NCBI GenBank assembly: GCA_963995505.1
Contig: OZ023192.1
Coordinates: forward strand, 6,989,001 to 7,053,000
DNA from: Hypericum androsaemum
Lineage: Eukaryota > Streptophyta > Magnoliopsida > Malpighiales > Hypericaceae
DNA length: 64,000 nucleotides
Reading direction: 5' to 3'
The translations under genes and the position numbers were made by a program. Of the stretch, positions 45,335 through 57,480 are shown one piece after another; position 1 is the first letter of the stretch; each line of letters begins with the position of its first letter. The notes below the pieces were generated by a model, which was not told the origin of the DNA, made no database searches, and saw only the letters and a list, made by a program, of their open reading frames with translations.

Positions 45335-45858
45335 CTAGCCCCTCGTTTAATATGGAGTCAACAAACTTGTTCCCAAAATTAGAGCGGCAATAAACGGTAA
45401 CACCCCAACTTGATAGTCAACTTATAATAACACTATCCAAATTTATAAAGAGAATATGTTTTCGAAATTATAATGTAAATAAATGGTAACATCAAAATTT
45501 TGATGTGGTATACTATCCTTTTTCGAGAAAAAGAACTTATGGTAGCACCCATATTATGTTTCTCAACTCAACAATTTTCTCACTTTTCGATGGAAATAAA
45601 CGTTTTATTATAATGCTATTTTTGTTTGGATTAAAAAAAGATACTAAGTTGGCAATTATTATTTACTTTCCCTTGCGAAAATTAAAGAAAACTAAAAGAT
45701 CAACTCCCCGCGACCCCGCCCGTTTCTGTCAGGATTCGTTTCAAAAGTACAGTCCTTACGGCATCTTTAAGAAATAAAGTACGGCTCCAAATAAAATACG
45801 GGTTTCGTGGTCGAAATCGTAACAATATATACTTAACGTGATTCCAACATTATTTTAT
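45335..45858. other. Spacer left of the nested region
   Basis: Contains two further copies of a module reading AAATTAGAGCGGCAATAAACGGTAACACC, also found at 34350-34390 and 44600-44630. No gene. Confidence 0.4.
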
Positions 45859-45863
45859 AGTGG

Positions 45864-46266
45864 TGAAGGTTTATGGTGATTCAAATATAATCATAATTAT
45901 ATACATAAATTGCTAAATAAATATCATAATCAAAGGTTATCTCACATATGAACAAAGCAGGGGTCGATTTTTTCCAACTAAAAGCATGTGCTTTTCTCAG
46001 AGAGAACCTCGAGAGAAAAAGAAGCGTTTCTTTTTTTACCAGTGTTTAATCATCCATAGGATTTCTTCCTCTTCTCTCCTACTCAACCTTTTTTCTCTTA
46101 TTAAAAAAATTTTCAGGAGAGAGAGTAGAAATTACGTTGTTATCACATATAACAACCTCTCCCTATAAAATCTATTTTAAATTAAATTAAAAGATTCCTA
46201 AAATCATAATCTTTAATTATGTTAATTAATTTAACTTTGGATAAATCATGGGTGGAAAAACTAACA
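45864..46266 (-). repeat. 3' LTR of the nested copia element (403 bp)
   Basis: Matches 59790-61055 once the 784-bp insertion and an extra segment of about 75 bp (59865-59940) are removed. It keeps the ATCACATATAACAACC and TCTCTCCTAC motifs. Outer flank AGTGG. Confidence 0.88.
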
Positions 46267-46400
46267 TCTCTCACTCACATATGATTGACCATAATCAATC
46301 GACTCTCTCATTTTTTGCGTTTGGCAGATAGGCCGTGCGACCAGCATACATCGAGTACACTTAGCTAAACCTAAGAGCACATAGCGGCCACTTAGATGAG

Positions 46401-47159
46401 AGGCCATACAAAGAAGCCGAGTTTTTGCCTAGAAAATCACATGTTTGTGTTTGTTGAAAGAAAAAAAAAGAAAAAAAAAGAAAATGAAAAAAGAAAAGAA
46501 AGAAAGGAAAGTGAAGGTTGAATAAGGCATTAATTATTGGTATTACTCGTGCTACGCGGTCTTAGGAAATGGGTGAATTTTGAGAGTGTGCTTTAATTAT
46601 TTTTGGTGAGGATGTTTAGAATAGACGAGAGACTAGAATGCTTTGGCAACAAGTCCTCGGATTGGGTGGTTTAACTACTATCCATATATATTATCTCACC
46701 AATACCTTAGCCCCATTACAACCCGATTGAAAGCCCCATGTTCACGAGCAACCACACGACTTTGAGACACTGTTGAGTAGGACATAGGATATTTTGAAAG
46801 ACATCGGTCATGTACGCGAGAGATAGGAAGTTAGCTACTTACAAATCGTGAGCTAAAAATTTTTGAACCTCTGAGTGGTTAACCTTCTAGTGTCTTTTAC
46901 ATAGTGATAACACTTGATTAAACTACCGAGTGGTGAGGTGTCTATCGGGTCTTACTCTTTGTGTTTGGGTTGATGAACTAGCTAGGTAGTGGGGTGGACT
47001 TTTGATGCGAGTTTGAGATTTTGAGGGAAGTCAATTCGTGAATTAGTTATGCCTAGTCTTGTCCTTGTCGTATTTTTCTTTCTTAGGTGTTGGTGTTTGT
47101 GTTTGTATACCATGGTTTAGTTTTGCTTGAGGACAAGCAATGATTCAAGTGTGGGGGTG
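46401..47159 (+). repeat. 3' end of a truncated upstream Athila-like copy
   Basis: Matches 53773-54482, the 3' internal region including the polypurine tract CAAGTGTGGGGG next to an LTR start. It therefore belongs to an element copy that shared the 47160-48664 LTR as its 3' LTR. The left LTR and the rest of that copy are missing. This is the layout expected after unequal LTR recombination and truncation of a tandem pair. Confidence 0.75.
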
Positions 47160-48664
47160 TGATGAGTGTAGAAATACTCTATCATCCATGTATGTTTAGT
47201 GTCGATTTTCTATTGTTTCTAGTATTTTTGTGTGTTATGTATCGTTGTATTGTTATATATTATGCTTTGAACATTTTAATATAGTTCTTGTGATTTTTAT
47301 TATATTTCGTTCATGTTTATTACTAAGAGACTATGTGGTGATGCGAGGAGGATATTGGTGCACTTTGGAGCGTGTCATAGGCGATCGGATCAGCCGGGAC
47401 AATTGGCGTTTTACGAGACACAAGAAAGCGTGGAGTAAAACTGACCCCTTGTGACTCCAATGCCGATAACTTTCTCATCCAAAGTTCAATGGAGGCAAGA
47501 AAAGTGGAGCTGGAAAGAAGACATCTAGAGCTACAACTTTGTCTTCATGGGCTTCTTCAAATTCGGAGTCCAATTGAGAGAAAAATTGCGACCAAATTTG
47601 ACCTTCGAATCTGCCAACAAATCTGACGAGTGGGCCAAATTTTAGGATTAGTTTTGGGCCCATTTTTGGGCATGAATAGTGAATTTCGTGGCTGGCACTT
47701 CCTAAGCCAAAAACTTGTATAAATAGCTTCCTTGGCTTATTTTGAAAGCCAACTAACTAGAACCTTAGACTATAGATATTTTGCTAAAAACACTCACCAA
47801 CTCCCCCACTAACTTTCTCTTCTTTGGAGAAAAAGCTTGGCTCTCCATTGTTGGATCTAAGAAGCCATTGTTGAAGCTTGTGTAGGGAACTTGAAGGAAG
47901 AATATTAGATGCTTGAAGACCATCTTGAGCTTTCTCTTACTCTCTCTTTTAGTGTTCTTGCTTTGCTTGCTTTGTTCAATGGATGTGTTGAGTTGTTTGG
48001 TGAATATGTGTGAGTAGTTGATTAGTGAGTTTGGTGCCTTGATGTCACCTACTTAGCCAATAGTTTAGGGGGTTAACATGCCTAGGTATGTGTACTAGTT
48101 AATGAGCTTAATGCTTTATCTCGTTTGATCACCTTGATGATGAACTTGGTTAATGTTAATCACCGAGAGGGGTTAGGATTAACGGACTATTTAACTAGTT
48201 GAGTAGAAACCTATTGATGAGAGATCACCTTAGGTGACTAGTTGTCCAAAGGATAGTGATTATAGTTGGTGATTAGTTAGATTAGATGGCTAATTTGTCG
48301 CGAGAGCGTGGTTGGTTCTTCTAAGTCTAGTTAAGAATCAATTTAGACTAGTTTATCGCGAGAGCGTTGATTAGTTGCCTTTGAAACATCAGGACCATAT
48401 CATGAACTTAATAAACCCCATAAGCCATTTGGTTATTTAGGTTGTCATTGGTACCATGCTCACTCTTGCTTTAAGTGTTTAAACTAGAGCCTTGTTTAGT
48501 TGCAATTTTATTTCAAGTAGCATATTGTGTTTGGAATTGACACCTCCATTTCTTATAGTCCTAAACTAGTGGTAGAGTCGAGTTTGCGGCCTAGCTTAGT
48601 CCTTGTGGGACGACAATCCCTTACTTACTCATTATTGTAAGAGGGGTGAAAATCCTTCCTTTCA
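47160..48664 (+). repeat. LTR of the Athila-like derivative (1505 bp)
   Basis: Starts TGATGAGTGTAGAAATACTC just after a polypurine tract, ends CCTTCCTTTCA two bases before the primer site, and matches 54483-55988. It contains TATAAATAGC near 47717-47726. Confidence 0.85.
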
Positions 48665-48666
48665 AT

Positions 48667-48684
48667 TGGCGCCGTTGCCGGGGA
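48667..48684 (+). promoter_or_regulatory. Primer-binding site for tRNA-Asp
   Basis: TGGCGCCGTTGCCGGGGA is complementary to the 3' end of plant tRNA-Asp, the usual primer of Athila-type gypsy elements. Confidence 0.9.
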
Positions 48685-48766
48685 CTTAGCGATAGACGCT
48701 TAATTTAGCTTACGAACTTGGATTAGGATATTTATTTTGTTTACTCTTACTTAGTGCCTTTGTTGC

Positions 48767-51700
48767 TTGTCTTACATGGTACTTATTTGTCGCATGCGCT
48801 CAACTCGCTCAACAAACAATATTCCGATCAGAGTAGACGTTGACATTGGATACTTGGAAAGGGTATTGCGACAAGAGAGAAGGACACAAGCAAGGATGAA
48901 TCAACAACCTCATGTGCAAGAAGCTCCACAAGGAGCTCCGCAAGGCGATGCGCAAGGAGTTGGAGTTCCTCGAAGGTCTCTCATAGACTATGCTAGGCCC
49001 ACCTTGAGAGGGGCAATGTCCGGAGTTCAAAGGCCTACTATAGAGGCTAACAACTTCAAGATCAAGCCAGCCATGATTCACATGCTTCAAGCTTCGGTCC
49101 AATTCTATGGATTACCAAGTGAAGACCCCAACGATCATATTGCTAACTTCATGGAGATAGCCGATACTTTCAAGTATGATGGAGCTTCCGATGATGCCGT
49201 GAAGCTTAGGTTGTTTCCATTTACTTTGAAGGACAATGCTAAGCTTTGGTACAAGCAATTGGTCGGGACATCAATAACCACATGGGAGGAGTTGGCTAAC
49301 GCCTTCCTTGACAAGTATTTTCCCTTCTCAAAGACAAATAGACTCGTGATGGAGATTAACAACTTTCAACAATTTGAGAATGAGTCTTTGAGTGAAGCTT
49401 GGGAGAGATTCAAGGGATTGCAAAGGGGTTGCCCATACCATAACTTGACAGAGGAGTCTTTGCTCCAAACGTTTTACTTTAGTCTTGGATGATCTACGAG
49501 GGGTACGGTTGATGCTGCTTCTAACAGATCCTTTTTGAGAAAGGAGAGGGTTGACGCCTACCACATCTTGGAGGAGTTGGCGGCTACAAACATTTTAATG
49601 GCAAATGAGAGAACAAGGCAACCCAACAGGGAGCAAAAAGGAGTGATTGATCTTGATGTTGCCTCCTCCATTCAAGCTCAATTAGCATTATTGGCAAAAA
49701 AGGTGAATGATTTAAGCTTGAACAAAGTCAATACGGTATCCGTGCAACCAACTTGTGCGGTTTGTGGTAATGTTGGTCACGAGATGAACCAGTGTGCAAT
49801 GATGAACTCCAACATGGAGCAAGTGAATTTTGTTGGTGGCCAAGGGCAAGGAGCAAATCGGATGGGAAACAACCCGTACTCTTCTACTTACAATCCCGGG
49901 TGGAGAAATCACCCAAACTTTTCTTGGAAAGGAGGGAATAATGAAGATAATATGGCGATGGTCCCAGATAAAGGACCTCCTCTACGTATTTCGCATCAAG
50001 GGCCACCTCTGGGTTTTCAACCACGTGCTTTCTTGGGGGATAGAATAGGAGGTATGGAGGAGAAATTGGAGAAGATGGACAAGTTTATGCAAGAAGTTGG
50101 TGGGGTGGTTAGCCAACAAGGACAAATTCTGACAGCCATAAATCAACAAGGAGCAAGGCAGAATAATTTAGAACAAATCCTCAAGGGTCAAGCAACCGCC
50201 ATGCACAATATGGAGATGCAACTTGGGGAAATCGCAAAGGCAAGTGCTCATAGAGAGTCTAGCTCTCTTCCAAGCTCAACAGAAGCAAACCCTTGAGAAA
50301 ATGTGAATGCAATTTCCTTGAGAAGCGAAAAGGAAATATCTTCTCAAGAGATCAATCGAAAGGGCAAGGAAGACAATGTGGAGGCCAATGATGAAGAAAT
50401 GAATCAAGAAAACAAAGAAGAGACGGAGAAAGAGAAACGTCCGCATATTGAGATGGACGAGGAAGAGGAGTATGTGACACCACCACCAAAGATACCGCTT
50501 CTACCATTTCCTCAAAGAGTTAAGAAGAGGAGCTTGATGGACAACAAATTTCTCGGCTTTATGGAGAAGATGAAAAATGTCCAAATTAGTGTCTCTTTTC
50601 TAGAGATGTTGGATCAAATGCCTCACTACTCTTAGTTTTTGAAGGAACTCATCAAAAAGAAGAGGAAGTGGAAAGATGGAGAGATGGTAGCCCTCACAGA
50701 GAAGTGTAGCTCTCTCATCTCTAAAGATCTCCCGACAAAGTTAAAAGATCCAGGGAGTTTCACTATTCCTTGTTTGGTTGGTGATGTTGAGTTTCCCAAG
50801 TGCTTGTGTGATTTAGGCGCTAGCATTAACTTGATGCCTTTGTCTATTCTGATGAGACTTGGCTTGTGTGAGGTAAAACCCACTTCTATGCGTCTCCAAT
50901 TGGCGGACCAAACCATAAAGAAGCCATTCGGGGTTGTGGAGGATGTCTTGTTGAAGATTGATAAGTTTATCTTCCCCGTGGACTTTGTGGTGTTGGATTT
51001 CGAAGAGGACAAGAGTTGTCCACTAATTCTTGGCTGACCGTTTCTCAACACGGCACGTGCTTTGGTGGACATACATGAAGGAAGATTGGTCCTCCGAATA
51101 GGGGAGGAGAAAGTAGAGTTTAAGATGTCCAATGTAATGGACCACCCTCTTGATGAAGGTGTGTGCATGAAGATTGATATGGTTGAAGATTGTGTCCTCA
51201 GGTTGGGCAAGGAGAGCGCATTGAAGATTGAAGATGGAATGGAGGAAGAGATTAATGGAGAACAAGAAGAGGATAACTTGGAAGAGTTCGTGGGAGAAGC
51301 TGATAAAAAAGGTCTCCATGAGGAATTGGAGCTTGATTTAAAGTAACCTACTCCACCTTCCATCATTAAGGCTCCAAGCTTGGAGTTGAAAAAACTACCC
51401 TCTCATTTACGATATGCATTCTTGAAGGATGAAGGAAGACTCCCCATTATCATCTCCAACAAGCTCTCTAAGGAGCAAGAGGAGAAGGTGCTTGAAGTTG
51501 TTAACAAACAGATTAACTCAATGGCGTGCCAAATATCTGATATCAAGAGGACAAATCCCGACATGATTATGCATTACATCCACTTGGAGGAGGAAGCCAA
51601 GCCAGGGGTCGAAAGGCTTAATAAGGAGAATACGAAAAAGAAAAATGATGCCCACATCGTGAAGAAGGAATTCAAGGAGGGTCATCAAGTGTTACTATAC

Positions 51701-51913
51701 AACTCTCGGTTAAAACTTTTTCCAAAAAAACACAAGTCCAAGTAGAGTGGACCTTTCAAGGTGGTAAAAGTTTTTCCATTTGGAACTCTCAAATTAGAAA
51801 GAATTAATGGAGGAGTTTTCAAGGTGAATGGCCAAAGGTGCAAGATTTACCTTGGTGGCGATATTGAACGAAGTTCGGAGGCGCAACCCGTGACTTCACC
51901 CTCCGATGCATGA
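48767..51913 (+). pseudogene. Athila-like gag-protease-IN(C-term) mini-polyprotein
   Basis: One reading frame of about 1048 codons without a frameshift, interrupted by six stops (49490, 50294, 50633, 51035, 51344, 51743). Gag: LIDYARPTLRGAMSGVQRP, then the retrotransposon gag core (YGLPSEDPNDHIANF, LRLFPFTLKDNAKLWY). A zinc knuckle-like CAVCGNVGHEMNQC is near 49756-49797. Protease: CDLGASINLMPLS (about 50809) to CPLILG. At about 51600 the RT entry motif (MHYIHLEEEAKPG) passes in frame into the integrase C-terminus (FKEGHQVLLYNSRLKLFP, SGPFKVVKVFPFGT, FKVNGQR). RT, RNase H and the integrase core are absent. Most stops fit a single C-to-T or G-to-A change from the residue expected at that position. 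Such a gag-bearing deletion derivative would need enzymes in trans. Confidence 0.85.
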
Positions 51914-54482
51914 AAAAGGGGAGTAAAGTCAAGCTAACGACTATAACTTAGCATGTTTTTGAATTGTCTTTATAATGTCTTTGTCTATATGTGCTTTTCA
52001 TATTATGTTTGTTCTTATTCGGGTATGATTTTGAAGCATTGGTTCATGCTTATGGGTTCTCTTGCATTTTGAAGGTGATCTCAAGAATTTCGGACTTGTC
52101 TTGGACTGCTGGATGCTCAATGAGGGTCAAGATAGATGTCGGGGGAGTCAAAAATCGAAGGATGGTGAAAAACAAGGGCCACGGTCGTGGCAAATCTCTG
52201 GAATGACGGGGGTATTTTGAAGGCACAGGGCCACCTTACCTATCATTAGTAAAAAAGCCATATCTTGGTGCTTGAGCCTCCGATTGAGGTGATTTTTATG
52301 GCTATAGAAATCTAAGAGGTTGGCCTACAACGTTTTAGTTGATGATTTCTTCTAGTTCAGGGTGGAAGGTGTCTCAAATTAAAGGAGAATGAAAAATAAG
52401 GGCCACGATCGTGGCAAAATCTCTGTAAGTTCACGACTTAGAAAAATTGGTAGGCCACGATCGTGGCCACCAATGCCACGGTCGTGGCAAAATCTCTGTA
52501 AGTCCTCGACTTGAAAAAATTGGAAGGACACGATCGTGGCCATCAAGGCCATTAAAAGCCACGGTCGTGGCTCATCATCGAAGGCCACCTTACCTATCAT
52601 TAGTAAATAAGCCATATCTTGGTGCTCGAGACTCGGATTGAGGTGATTCTTGTTGATATGGAAATCTAAAAGGTAGGCCTACAACTTTGTAGTGGATGAA
52701 TTTTTCTAGTTCAGTGTGGAATGGGTCTAAAATTGTTGCCAACTAAACCAATTAGAACCTTACCTCCTAAATCCTCCCAATCCACGCAACTGATCGATGG
52801 AGCAAGGTCCCAGAGATAATGCACACCATAAATGCCTAGAACAAATGAATGGAGTGGAAACTTCGACATCAAGGCTACTACATCCAGCAAATGATGGAGC
52901 GATCTGGATACAACATCCTACCACCACCACCATCTCCAACTCAAGACTAAGCGAAGTTTCCTAGCACTTTGTTTTTCTTTAGTATTTTTTTGTCTTTGTG
53001 ATGTCTTGTTCTTCTTGTTTGTTTGATGTTCATGCTTGGTTCTTAATGCGTTTGTTAGTATTGCATAATTGTTTAGATGTCTATGTGCTCCCTACACCTT
53101 GAGGGCAAGGTGTTCTTCAAGTGTGGGGGTATGGTTCCACTTAGGAATCCTTTGTGTGTTTAGGTCTAATTTATCTTATTTAGGCAATGATTTGGCATAA
53201 TTCTTTCAAAAATTTGACCCCCTTCAAAATTCTTTAACTTTTGTTAGAAGCCTACTACACACCTAGTTACGAAATGAGCTCGAGCACAAGGCCTAAGAAC
53301 TTGTAGAAATCTCACTCTCGGTTGTTTAGACTAGTGGTCTCACTATGTAGATTAGACTAGAGGGTTGACGAGTGACCTTGTGAGGAACTTTGAGCCGAAG
53401 GAGGAGACAACCGTCTTCATTTATTCATGAGGTGCCTACATGAGTCCGGTTGATCGAAATATCCTACTAGTACTTGACATGGTCTTGGTTGTATGGCGTT
53501 AGTGAATGACGGGGGCTAATCCTTTGAAAGTAAGCCTAGAGCTTTAGAGCCAAGAACCTTTATATCCATTGTTTTATCCCATTGAGCCTAGCAATTCTTT
53601 GATCATATTATATGTAAAACCAACTTTAAGCTTTATCTCCACCATCCTCCCGACCTTTGGTCATCCGATCCGAGGACACATAGGTTTACACCTTTTGGGG
53701 ATGTTATGTATTGGGTTTAGTTAGCAGCTTAGTGTTCATGTGGGTTAATTTATTGGGAATTTGGGTAGTTGAGTGGCCATACAAAGAAGCCAAGTTTTTG
53801 CCTAGAAAATGCCACGTTTGTGTTTGTTGAAAGAAAAAAAATGAAAAAAAATGAAAATGAAAATGAAAAAAGAAAAGAAAGAAAGGAAAGTGAAGGTTGA
53901 ATAAGGCATTAATTATGAGAGTGTGCTTTAATTATTTTTGGTGAGGATGTTTAGAATAGACGAGAGACTAGAATGCTTTGGCAACAAGTCCTCGGATTGG
54001 GTGGTTTAACTACTATCCATATATATTATCTCACCAATACCTTAGCCCCATTACAACCCGATTGAAAGCCCCATGTTCACGAGCAACCACACGACTTTGA
54101 GACACTGTTGAGTAGGACATAGGATATTTTGAAAGACATCGGTCATGTACGCGAGAGATAGGAAGTTGGCTACTTACAAATCGTGAGCTAAAAATTTTCG
54201 AACCTCTGAGTGGTTAACCTTCTAGTATCTTTTACATAGTGATAACACTTGATTAAACCACCGAGTGGTGAGGTGTCTACCGGGTCTTACTCTTTGTGTT
54301 TGGGTTGATGAACTAGCTAGGTAGTGGGGTGGACTTTTGATGTGAGTTTGAGATTTTGAGGGGAGTCAATTCGTGAATTAGTTATGCCTAGTCGTGTTTT
54401 TCTTTCTTAGGTGTTGGTGTTTGTGTTTGTATACCATGGTTGAGTTTTGCTTGAGGACAAGCAATGATTCAAGTGTGGGGTG
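51914..54482 (+). other. 3' internal region of the Athila-like derivative
   Basis: No env-like ORF. It includes a direct repeat of about 360 bp (52176-52380 versus 52560-52735) carrying six palindromes, a polypurine tract-like CAAGTGTGGGGGT at 53119-53130 with no LTR after it, a long degenerate stretch, and the functional-looking tract AAGTGTGGGG at 54471-54480 before the right LTR. Confidence 0.65.
52178..52571. repeat. Cluster of six GCCAC(G/A)NTCGTGGC-type palindromes
   Basis: Copies at 52178-52191, 52402-52415, 52454-52467, 52475-52488, 52527-52540 (first half imperfect) and 52558-52571. The two main forms are GCCACGATCGTGGC (perfect 14-bp palindrome) and GCCACGGTCGTGGC. Several are preceded by AAGG and followed by AAAATCTCTGTAAGT. 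Confidence 0.9.
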
Positions 54483-55988
54483 TGATGAGTGTGGAAATAC
54501 TCTATCATCCATGTATGTTTTAGTGTCTATTTTCTATTGTTTCTAGTATTTTTGTGTGTTATGTATCGTTGTATTGTTATATATTGTGCTTTGAATGTTT
54601 TAGTATAGTTCTTGTGATTTTTATTACATTTCGTTCATGTTTATTACTAGGAGACTATGTGGTGATGCGAGGAGGATATTGGTGCACTTTGGAGCGTGTC
54701 ATAGGCGATCGGATCAGCCGGGACAATTGGCGTTTTACGAGACCCAAGAAAGTGTGGAGCAAAATTGACCCCTTACGACTCCAATGCCGATAACTTTCTC
54801 ATCCGAAGTTCAATGGAGGCAATAAGGTGGCACTGGAAAAAAGACATCCAGAGCTACAACTTTGTCTTCATGGGCTTCTTCAAATTCGGAGTTCAAGTGG
54901 GAGAAAAATTGCGTCCAAAGTTGACCTTCGAATCTGCCAACAAATCTGACGAGTGGGCCAAATTTTAGGATTGGTTTTGGGCCCATTTTTGGGCATGAAT
55001 AGTGAATTTCGTGGCTGGCAATTCCTAAACCAAAAACTTGTATAAATAGCTTCCTTGGCTTATTTTAGAAGCCAACTAACTAGAACCTTAGACTATTAGA
55101 TATTTTGCTAAAAACACTCACCAACTCCCCCACTAACTTTCTCTTCTTTAGAGAAAAAGCTTGGCTCTCCATTGTTGGATCTAAGAAGCCATTGTTGAAG
55201 CATGTGTAGGGAACTTGAAGGAAGAATATTAGATGCTTGAAGACCATCTTGAGCTTTCTCTTACTCTCTCTTTTAATGTTCTTGCTTTGCTCGCTTTGTT
55301 CAATGGATGTGTTGAGTTGTTTGGTGAATATGTGTGAGTAGTTGATTAGTGAGTTTGGTGCCTTGATGTCACCTAATTAGCCAATGGTTTAGGGGGTTAA
55401 CATGCCTAGGTATGTGTACTAGTTAATGAGCTTAATGTTTTATCTCGTTTGATCACCTTGATGATGAACTTGGTTAATGTTAATCGCCGAGAGGGGTTAG
55501 GATTAACGGACCATTTAACTAGTTGAGTAAAAATCTATTGATGAGAGATCACCTTAGGTGACTAGTTGTCCAAAGGATGGTAATTATAGTTGGTGATTAG
55601 TTAGATTAGATGGCTAATTTGTCGCGAGAGCGTGGTTGGTTCTTCTAAGTCTAGTTAAGAATCGATTTATACTAGTTTGTCGCGAGAGCATTGATTAGTT
55701 GCCTTCGAAACATCCGGACCATATCATGAACTTAATAAACCCCATAAGCCATTTGGTTATTTAGGTTATCATTGGTACCATGCTCACTCTTGCTTTAAGT
55801 GTTTAAACTAGAGCCTTGTTTAGTTATAATTTTATTTCAAGTAGCATATCGTGTTTGGAATTGACACCTCTATTTCTTATAGTCCTAAACTAGTGGTAGA
55901 GTCGAGTTTGTGGCCTAGCTTAGTCCTTGTGGGACGACAATTCCTTACTTACTCATTATTGCAAGAGGGGTAAAAATCCTTCCTTTTA
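54483..55988 (+). repeat. 3' LTR of the Athila-like derivative (1506 bp)
   Basis: Nearly the same length and sequence as 47160-48664. Its last bases are TTTTA instead of TTTCA, a C-to-T change of the terminal CA. It is inserted in copia pol sequence. Confidence 0.85.
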
Positions 55989-57480
55989 ACATCTTTAAAA
56001 CACCTCTCTAGGTACACCTTAGTCATTGGATGTGCTTTCATATCTCTCATAGGTATGTATTTTATGTTCATTTCTTTACACACAACCATATCGCAAAGAC
56101 ATACTCACTAGTTCTTCTGATTAGGGATAAAAGGTTTAAGACTAAGCCTTGCATACCAGCTACAATAGCTACATATTAAGCTTTCATAGTTATCATGGAG
56201 ACAGTCACAAGTATATTTCTTGCTACTCAATGAGATAGCGACTCCAATTAACAAGAAAAATATGCCAATGTGGATGTTTGTTCGTCCACATTCAATGCCC
56301 AATAGGCACTAGTACAACTCCTCAGTATTAGGTCTTAACCTCGATAACACAATGAGTATTTTACAGTTGTACTAAAATACTTCATAATTTCCTTCACGCT
56401 TTTTATGTGCTATTCTTGGATTGGGACAATCCATAACAAATGCATAAAGGACATTCAATACATCTTTTATCTGCTGAGATATTTTTGGACACAAGTCTTT
56501 ATTGAGATAATGGCCTTTTAACCAATGGGGCATGCTAGAGATTGACGTCATCACATTTGAATCATCGAACTCAAACGATTCCTCAAAATCTCAACTTCGA
56601 GTATGTAATCAGCCTCTCTTATATCTTTCATTTCAAAGTTGCACAAAAACTACTATATAATTTTAAGATATCCCATATAATTTTAAGCTATTAGAATGTC
56701 ATCCACATACTATGTACAACGACAAACCTTTTATAGAGTATTCATCTACATACTATGTACAGCGGCAAACCTTTTATAGAGCATTTAATGTAGACGTTAT
56801 AGTACTCATCATTCATTTTGAAATCATACGACGCATTCGAATTATGATTGAAAATAAAAAGTCGAATACACTATTGTCTTTAAGACTATTTAAGGCCATT
56901 AAATTAATCTTAACAATTTTGCAAACTCTATGTTCACGGCCTATCTGGATGTACCCCTCAGGTTGAACCAATTGGTTACTTCATCCAATTCTACACTGAG
57001 AAATATAGTCGTCACATCCATTGGATGTTAATTCTAGGTTCTTAGCCATGATAGCCAAAACATCTTAATGGGCTTGAATTAAATAACATGTGAGAACGAC
57101 TCTTCATGGTCAATTCTTTCTTGTTGTGTGAATCTTTTGACAGCTAAGCGAGCTACGTCTCTCTTAATATCAGCTTTATGCTTAGTTTTGCAAATCTATT
57201 TGTTCTTGATTACCTTATGCCCATTAGGTAGGTCAACCAGTTCTCATACATGATTTTATCTCATGGAAGTCTATTATTCCTCCATTGTTTTCATCCATTT
57301 ATTCTTATCGGGAGCTGATAGAGCATAAGAGATTTTAAATTTCATTCTCATCTAGTAGGATAGCTAAAAAAATCTCATTTTGCATCTCTATTGTGCCATG
57401 TTCAGAAAATCGAAGCTCAACTTCGATTCGTTTTACCTTTGTCGTTATTAGAAGATTTCTTAACATTGTACGTTGATCCA
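55989..57480 (-). pseudogene. copia RT/RNase H remnant of the nested element
   Basis: Minus strand. The RT start region near 57240-57060 reads VDLPNGHKVIKNK, KTKHKADIKRDVARLAVKRFTQQE (shown by KTKHKAD and RFTQQE), matching the usual VDLP.G...I..KW.FK.K...DG...RYKARLVAKGFTQ. YVDD lies at about 56713-56700. A RNase H segment at 56250-56140 reads ISLSSKKYTC. A pol end ADP(M)TK-like AHPMTKVYLERCFKD is at about 56040-55989, where the gypsy derivative entered. Many frameshifts and stops. Confidence 0.75.

Noticed and set aside
50632..51366. 244-codon minus ORF, Ser-rich
   Set aside because: Antisense shadow of the Athila protease region; the plus strand carries recognisable protease motifs.
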